Positions 58,285 to 64,000 of a DNA stretch of 64,000 bases are shown here, piece by piece. The notes under the pieces are model-generated. The model was not told where the DNA came from. It worked only from the letters and a program-made list of their open reading frames with translations, and ran no database searches. The translations under genes and the position numbers were made by a program. Source of the DNA: Deinandra increscens subsp. villosa (Eukaryota > Streptophyta > Magnoliopsida > Asterales > Asteraceae); NCBI GenBank assembly GCA_039602395.1, contig JBCNJP010000025.1, positions 44,535,980 to 44,599,979 of the forward strand. Direction: 5' to 3'. Every line of letters starts with the position of its first letter. Position 1 is the first letter of the stretch.

Positions 58285-60030
58285 TCAGACTGTATCCTGG
58301 GTCGTCTCCTTGGCTTTTTCCACCGGCACCTCCTCTGCTGCCTTGGGCTCCTGGGCTGGCACATCCCCCTCCTTGGGCTGGTCGATATCCATGGCATGAT
58401 CAGCAGAACCCTTGGATGGGGTGCCCTTGCTGGTTCCAGGGTCAGCTTCAGGGTCACACCCAGCAGGTATGGTTGCGCCTAGTTCGCGCAGTTTAGCTGC
58501 CCATTCAGTCACATCCCATTTGGGGTTTTTAAACCCTAGGTCCCTGGCCTCCTTAGCCATCTTCAACCTGCATTGGAGAAGTGAAATGCGGGCTATTAGC
58601 CTGCCCTCGTCACCCTTTGCAGCCAAGGCAGCCTCGTGATTAGCCCGCGCTTCCATAGCCTTCCTCTCCAGGTCCTGGACCAGCCCCAGGTTCTTGTTAG
58701 CCGCCACCCTGGTCAGGTTCAGCTCCTTGTTCAGAGCAGCGACCTCCCTCTTGGTTGAAGATTCAGCATCCTGTGCACGCTTTTTGGCAGCACAGACCAA
58801 CTCAAAGAATCGCCCAGCAATCTGCAAGAAAAGGTAATATGTTTAATATTTTAGACCTTGAATGGCTTAACTATGCAGAAAATTCAGGGGTACCCAGGAT
58901 TAACTTACTTGGCGAGAGGAGGCTTCAGCGTGCGTAAGCAGCCCAGCAGCGTATATGTTTTCCAGGGGTTGCAGAGTGGGAGCAGCAGTGGCAGCCCTGG
59001 TCTTGCGTTTTGTGCCTGAGGTCCTTGAAGAGGGAGCCTTGGGGGTAGACATGGGCTCAGCCTTCACTATGGTCAAGACCTGGATATCTTGTTCAGATTC
59101 ACCCAGCAGAAAGGCGTCCAGGTCCACGTCCTCGAGGTTGATGGGAGTAGCAGCAGCTGAAGAACAGGAACATGAGAAATCAACAAAATTCAAGGATCAA
59201 GAGGCAGGGTATCAGGACACTTACAACTAGACATGTTATGAGAAGTGAAGGAAGCAGCTTGATGGGGATCCGCCTTGAATTCTCGGTCGTCCTCGGTGAT
59301 GATCAAGAATGTCTTGAATCTCTCAAATGCCCATGGATTTGCAGGACCGATTGAACTCAAGCTAGGCACTGCAAAACAGAAAATCCAAGGTCAGTATTTG
59401 AATAACATATAATGAAAAGAAAATCCTAAACCCTAATGCAGGTAATAACCTACCCTCTACTTTCCACCTAATTGGAAGACCCATTCCTCCTGGGATGGTT
59501 GATCTCTTGACGAAGAAGAATTTTCCCTTCTATTTCTCGTGAAATGAAGCCCGAGGAATCATTTGAACCTCCTTGTTCAAAGCCTTGAACAGGAACCGAT
59601 TGCTACCATGGGACTTGAGTTCGTAGCCTAGGGCTAATTCAGATAACCCAACCAGGGAATCGAACTCCCTATTGAGACGGTCAAGGGTGCCCAGGATTCT
59701 CCATTTGATGGGGAGGGTTTGGGCATAAGCAAGGCCGGTGGCCTCGAAGAACTCAGCCAAAAGACCGGTGAAAGGGTAAGACAACCCCATGGTAAAAGGG
59801 GTGAACGGGAAGCAGACCCATGTTTCGGAACTAAAATCCGACCTGATTCTGTTGAAGGGTCTGATTTCAACAGTAGAAGGAAGAAGACCCGACGACGACA
59901 ATGAAGCAATGTCGGTGTCAGTGAAGGTGCAGGTCTCTAGTGCCCGGCTTTGCAGGTAATTTTGATCGAGGAAATCCTCGATTCCTGTCTTTTTTACCAG
60001 GGTTTCTGATCGGATCTTTTTACGAGTTAT
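58285..60030 (-). pseudogene. Antisense spliced gene of Tat element, copy J
   Basis: Exons (plus coordinates) 59454-60030, 59225-59368, 58909-59156 and 58285-58821; GT-AG introns at the same places as copy G and a total of 1,506 nt in frame. Two defects: the start codon is ATA (60028-60030) instead of ATG, and a TAG at 59530-59532 replaces a Trp codon. Exon 4 is complete here: RFFELVCAAKKRAQDAE, RKAMEARANHEAALAAKGDE and LRELGATIPAGCDPEADP, a long alpha-helical, coiled-coil-like part. The gene ends at TGA 58285-58287. Confidence 0.85.
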
Positions 60031-60328
60031 GGTCAGAATTAAAGAAAAGAAAGGGCTGGAACGAGAGATTACCTGGTCAGAGAAGGTCGGAAGCCGGAGA
60101 TATCAGTGGAAACCTTTGCTCTCGAAAAGTTAATGGGAAGAGGGGAGAGGTTAAAGCTGATATGTAAGGAGGTTAGAAGTTGCAGGGGTGATGGAATGTT
60201 ACCCCACGACGTGGTGCAATGGATCCTTAATTAACGGACACGATCAAAACGGATGTGGATTGGACCTTAATTTGAAAATTTTCACAACTGTAAGATTTAT
60301 CTACAACTTGCGAAAATTTGGGGGCAAT

Positions 60329-61235
60329 TGTTATACCCTGAATTTTCGGCTGGTAATCCAGGGTACAGGTATAGACTTGGGGCAGGGTTGACCCAGGAAT
60401 CGTATGACCCAGAATTTAACAAGTAACGCTGAATAACCCTGAATGTATCAGGAGTAAGGTAATGTCCCAGGATGTCAACATAATCCAGGGAAGTTCGTAT
60501 TTATTTTATTTATGTTATACGTTATTATGACCCAGGATGAGCATAATACGGGGTCACCCTTATTGCACGAATGACCCATCATGTGGAAATGACCCTGAAT
60601 GCTAGGACATTGTTACTAATGCATTTTCTGTCTATATCTGATCAAGGACAGGTTGACAAAGTCTACCAACGGTCGAATATGATGAGCGGGAGACTTATTT
60701 CGCACGTGGTCAAAGGGTGTTAGCTGAAAACTCGGTCAACCAACTGAAAAAGACGTTAAAGAGAAGATCCGTGGAATATCGGATAAGTTGTTGAAGAGTC
60801 AGGAGTATAAATAGGACACTTAGTCATTTCATTTAGCTCACTCGAGCTTTACTCATTCTCATATTCAATTTTCTGTTTACTCACTGTACTCAAACGATTT
60901 CGTGATCAATAAATTGGTAGCGTGTGTTATCGCTACCTGGGGTTTTTATGCCGGCGGCGCCTTAGAGACATCTAAGGGCTAAGGGCTTTTCCTTAGTAAA
61001 ATCCTCGGTGTTCTTGTCTGCATTCAAGGTTTCATTTGTGTTATCAACTTTCTTAATTGATTTCATAATTAAACTTTCATTTTTACCCAGGATTCTGACT
61101 TTTGTCCCTGGAATTCAACTATTGTCCCAGGATTTTTGCAAACAGTTTTTGTATCTTGATCCTAGGCACCAAACCTCACAATCTTATTTGGTTGAAATCT
61201 TACTAATTTTGCTTAAGTAGTTTTTAGCCAAAACA
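60329..61235 (+). repeat. 3' LTR of Tat element J
   Basis: 907 bp, TGTTATACCC to gccaaaaca, preceded by the polypurine tract tttgggggcaat. Hairpin at 60916-60937. Followed by GTTTC, matching 50498-50502. Confidence 0.95.
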
Positions 61236-61240
61236 GTTTC

Positions 61241-62172
61241 TATATAACTACAGACGAGGACACGTTTATCAGTGATAATACACTGGTGAATTTGGATGAG
61301 CCAGCTAACTACAAGGAAGCCATGGCAGGCCCTGAGGCAGCAAAATGGAAAGAGGCAATGGACAACGAGATCAAGTCCATGTACGACAATCAAGTTTGGA
61401 ATTTGATTGATCAACAACCTGGTCGGAAGACGGTTGGTTGTAAATGGGTCTTCAAGAAGAAGACCGATATGCATGGTAATGTAAGCACATTCAAACCACG
61501 ACTGGTGGCGAAGGGATTTACTCAAACCCCAGGGTTGACTATGATGAGACCTTCTCACCAGTGGCTAAGATAAAATCTATTAGGGTAATGCTAGCCATAG
61601 CTGCGTTTCATGACTATGAAATTTGGCAGATGGATGTCAAAACCGCTTTCCTAAACTGGAAGTTGGCTGAAGATGTTTACATGAGTCATCCAGAAAGTTT
61701 TGTAGATGCGAAGTTCCCCAATAGAGTGTGCAAGCTTGAAAAATACATTTATGGATTAAAACAAGCGTCTCATAGATGGAATCTTTGCTTCGATGAAAAA
61801 ATCAAAGAGTGTGGCTTCTCTAGAAGTGAGGATGAGTCCTGTGTATATGTCAAAGCTAGTGGGAGCGTAGTCACCTTCTTGGTATTATATGTTGATGACA
61901 TACTTCTTATAGGAAATGACATTCCAAACTTGCAAGATGTTAAGTCTTGGCTTGGAAAGTGTTTCGCTATGAAGGATCTAGGAGAGGCTGCCTATATTCT
62001 GGGAATAAAGATTTCAAGGGATAGGAGTAAAAGGCTAATTGGACTAAATCAGAGTACGTACTTGGATAAAGTAATGAAACGATTCTGTATGGAGAACTCC
62101 AAGAAAGGAGATTTGCCCATCCAGAGTAATACCAAACTGAGTAAAACTCAGAGCCCGAGTACAGATGAAGAG
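61241..62172 (+). pseudogene. Copia element K, RT part
   Basis: Continues the copia element across the Tat insertion. It reads NLDEPANYKEAMAGPEAAKW, GCKWVFKKKTDMHGNV, then a one-base loss near 61532, then QMDVKTAFLNWKLAEDVYM, YGLKQASHRWN and VLYVDDILLIGND (YVDD box of copia RT). It is cut at 62172 by another Tat LTR, so RNase H and 3' LTR are off-window. Confidence 0.9.
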
Positions 62173-63078
62173 TGTTATACCCTAAATCTTCGGCTGGTAA
62201 TCCAGGGTACAGGTATAGACCAGGGGCAGGTATGACCCAGGAATCGTATGACCCTGAATTTGGCAGGTAATGTTCGGTGACCTTGAATGTGTCAATAGTA
62301 AAGTGATGACCCAGGATGACGACTTCATTCAGGGAAGTTTACATTCATTTTATTCTATATTAATATGATCTAAAATGTGCATAATCCAGGGTTACCCTTA
62401 TTTTATTGATGACCCAGCATGTGGAAATGACCCTGCATGCTAAGGCATTGTCACCAACGGTTTGTGTGTCTATATCTGTTCAAGGGCAGGTTGACGAAGT
62501 CTACTAACGGTTGCATAAAACAAGCTAAAGACTTATTTCGCACGTGGTCAAAGTCAGTTCGCTGGAAATTTGGTCAACTAACTGAAAAAGACGTTGGAGA
62601 AGAGATCCCTGGAATATCGGAGAAGTTGTTGAAGACCTAGGAGTATAAATAGGACTTTTAGACTTAGTTTTCAGCTCATTCGAGCTTTACTCATTGTATT
62701 CACGTACTGATTTCTCTGCATACTCATTGTACTCAAACATTTACGTGATCAATAAATTGGTAGCGTGTGTTATCGCTACCCGGGGTTTTTATGCCGGCGG
62801 CGCCTTAGAGACATCTAAGGGCTAAGGGCTTTTCCCTAGTAAAATTCTCGGTGTTCCTACTTGCATTCAAGGCTTCATTTGTGTTATTTACTTTCTAAAT
62901 CGATTTCGCAACTAAACTTACATTTTGACCCAGGATTCCGGCTTTTGTCCCTGGAATTAAGTTATTGTCCCAGGATTTTTACAAACAGTTTCCGTATCTT
63001 AATCCTAGGCACCAAACCTCACAATCTTATTTGGTTCAAGTTTTACTAATTTTGCTTAAGTAATTTTTAGCCAAAACA
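62173..63078 (+). repeat. 5' LTR of Tat element L
   Basis: 906 bp. TATA motif TATAAATAGG near 62643; AATAAA and hairpin GGTAGCG/CGCTACC at 62759-62780. Confidence 0.93.
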
Positions 63079-63173
63079 ATTTGGCGCCCACCGTGGGGCA
63101 ATTGGTGTCAATTTTTTGTCAAACTCTTTTCAGATTTGTCCTAACCTTGATTTTTGCCAAAATCTATCAAAAA

Positions 63174-64000
63174 ATGTCAACACAAATGAACACCTCGAAT
63201 GTCTCGGTTTCTGCTGTAACTGCTTCAACAACTGGAGTTACCCAACCAGGTCCGAGGACCAGTATTTCGACAAGTGGAGTCACTTCATCGGCTCCAGGGT
63301 TTAATGCCTCAACTTCAGCTACGCGCAGTGACGGACCGATAGTCAACCATGAAGTGATCGAAATTGAAAACATCCCAGAAGACCCTGTCTTAATATCTGA
63401 CACTGATATCCTAGCCACATTCGGTAAATTGAAGCGCCACATGGAACTCCAACAGAAGGTGAACCAGGAATTCATGGCTCAATTGACCAGCTTGAGATCA
63501 GAATTACCCAGGGCCACGACGGCTCAGCCGTCGCCACTCGACCCCAGAATTCTGAATTTCAGTACCCCTGGAAGCAATTCCAGGGTACACGAAGGTGTCA
63601 CCTCACTTAACGGGAGATCAATATTCTTCCCTACTCAAACGGCCCATGCTGATTTATCCAGAATGACTACCATCAGAGAACCAGTCATTAATCCTGGGAT
63701 AAACATACCCCAGGATGTCGGTAACACTCCTCAAACTTTCACTCATTATGCTAATACTAATAATTCAGTGCACGATTCAGGGATCAGCCCATCAGTGGAG
63801 CGAGAAATCCAAAAACTCAGGAGAATAATTTCAAGCGTCCCAGGAGTTGTGCAGCCTATCCCTGAAGTTGGACCAGCAAGTCATAGAGTGTCCAGGTTTG
63901 CTCCACCAATTTGTGACGTGGAGATACCCAAAAGGTTTCAAACTCCCAGCATGAAACCTTACGATGGCACAACAGACCCTGAAGAACATGTGGCACAATA
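63174..64000 (+). CDS. Tat gag, open to the window edge
   Basis: ATG 63174 begins MSTQMNTSNVSVSA. No stop occurs in the 275 codons to 64000. The order matches element J without its three shifts: a Ser/Thr-rich leader, RHMELQQKVNQEFMAQL (helical), ISPSVEREIQKLRR, then the start of the capsid region (FAPPICDVEIPKRFQ, MKPYDGTTDPEEHVAQ). Gag makes the particle shell. The copy may be intact; the rest is outside the window. Confidence 0.9.
   Translation, partial: MSTQMNTSNVSVSAVTASTTGVTQPGPRTSISTSGVTSSAPGFNASTSATRSDGPIVNHEVIEIENIPEDPVLISDTDILATFGKLKRHMELQQKVNQEFMAQLTSLRSELPRATTAQPSPLDPRILNFSTPGSNSRVHEGVTSLNGRSIFFPTQTAHADLSRMTTIREPVINPGINIPQDVGNTPQTFTHYANTNNSVHDSGISPSVEREIQKLRRIISSVPGVVQPIPEVGPASHRVSRFAPPICDVEIPKRFQTPSMKPYDGTTDPEEHVAQ

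Larger units (their letters stand above)
50503..61235 (+). mobile_element. Full-length Tat-type gypsy element J
   Basis: 10.7 kb with 5' LTR 50503-51414 and 3' LTR 60329-61235, flanked by GTTTC (50498-50502 and 61236-61240). The primer site is tttgccgccatccgtggg (mutated). Order: gag, protease, RT, RNase H, a second RNase H, integrase, spacer, antisense gene, polypurine tract (60315-60328). The second RNase H is a mark of the Tat lineage. LTRs look about 95% alike by eye, so the insertion is not recent. All sense genes are broken. Confidence 0.93.
62173..64000 (+). mobile_element. Tat-type element L, 5' part
   Basis: LTR 62173-63078 (TGTTATACCC to ccaaaaca), a well-conserved primer site ttggcgcccaccgtgggg at 63081, then gag to the window edge. 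It inserted into the copia RT after AAGAG (62168-62172). The better-preserved primer site and open gag suggest a younger insertion than element J. Confidence 0.9.

Noticed and set aside
58078..59230. Plus-strand ORFs in 58078-59230
   Set aside because: Shadows of the antisense gene exons, which have consistent splice sites and a second copy.

Overview
The window is plant nuclear DNA, almost certainly from a eudicot; Asteraceae is my best guess from remembered resemblance of the retrotransposon families, not from a search. The evidence is a spliced GT-AG host gene, plant-type Ty3/gypsy and Ty1/copia elements, an L1 LINE, a tRNA-derived SINE, MITEs and telo-box promoter motifs. A 500-N assembly gap lies at 43328-43827. 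Most of the window is nested transposable elements; only one complete host gene and one host promoter are visible.

Layout. 1-1490: promoter and leader exons of a host gene on the minus strand whose coding part lies off the left edge. About 1600-4493: 5' part of a chromovirus-like (Tekay/Del type) Ty3/gypsy element on the plus strand, with an extra ORF before a dead gag. 4494-11390: a second chromovirus on the minus strand (3 kb LTR, chromodomain, IN, RNase H, RT, protease, zinc knuckles), 5'-truncated. 11553-11855 and 15157-15433: two inverted copies of one MITE. 12946-16109 (minus): a seven-exon gene for a 236-residue SANT-like/DUF3755 protein, with a SINE in intron 2 and a MITE in intron 1. 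16544-20441: a GC-rich non-LTR retrotransposon whose 960-codon ORF ends in a CCHC finger plus a restriction-like endonuclease signature of the R2 type. This is the most unusual object here. 21003-24000: a solo LTR with TSD TTTTG.

24223-35420 is a nest. A Tat-type gypsy LTR and gag carry a foldback MITE in the LTR. The gag is split by a solo LTR (TSD ACAGC), which is itself split by an L1 LINE at 27937-33693. A second Tat LTR plus gag follows. 35763-about 41940 is the 3' part of a Tat element on the minus strand with a spliced antisense gene (gypsy-type Transposase_28-like), broken by a 2.3-kb non-autonomous LTR element. About 41940-43327 is a copia gag, followed by the gap.

43828-64000 is another nest. 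A Tat 3' end is joined to a truncated Tat gag-pol. That unit is cut by a copia element (47940-62172), which is cut by a full-length Tat element (50503-61235, TSD GTTTC, 10.7 kb), and again at 62173 by a further Tat element that runs off the right edge with an open gag.

How the genes relate. In the Tat family the sense strand carries gag, protease, RT, RNase H, a second RNase H and integrase. A convergent spliced gene lies between integrase and the polypurine tract. Three copies of it in the window share start, frame and intron positions. Only the host DUF3755 gene, the Tat gag at the right edge, and the long RT/endonuclease ORF look uninterrupted over long stretches.
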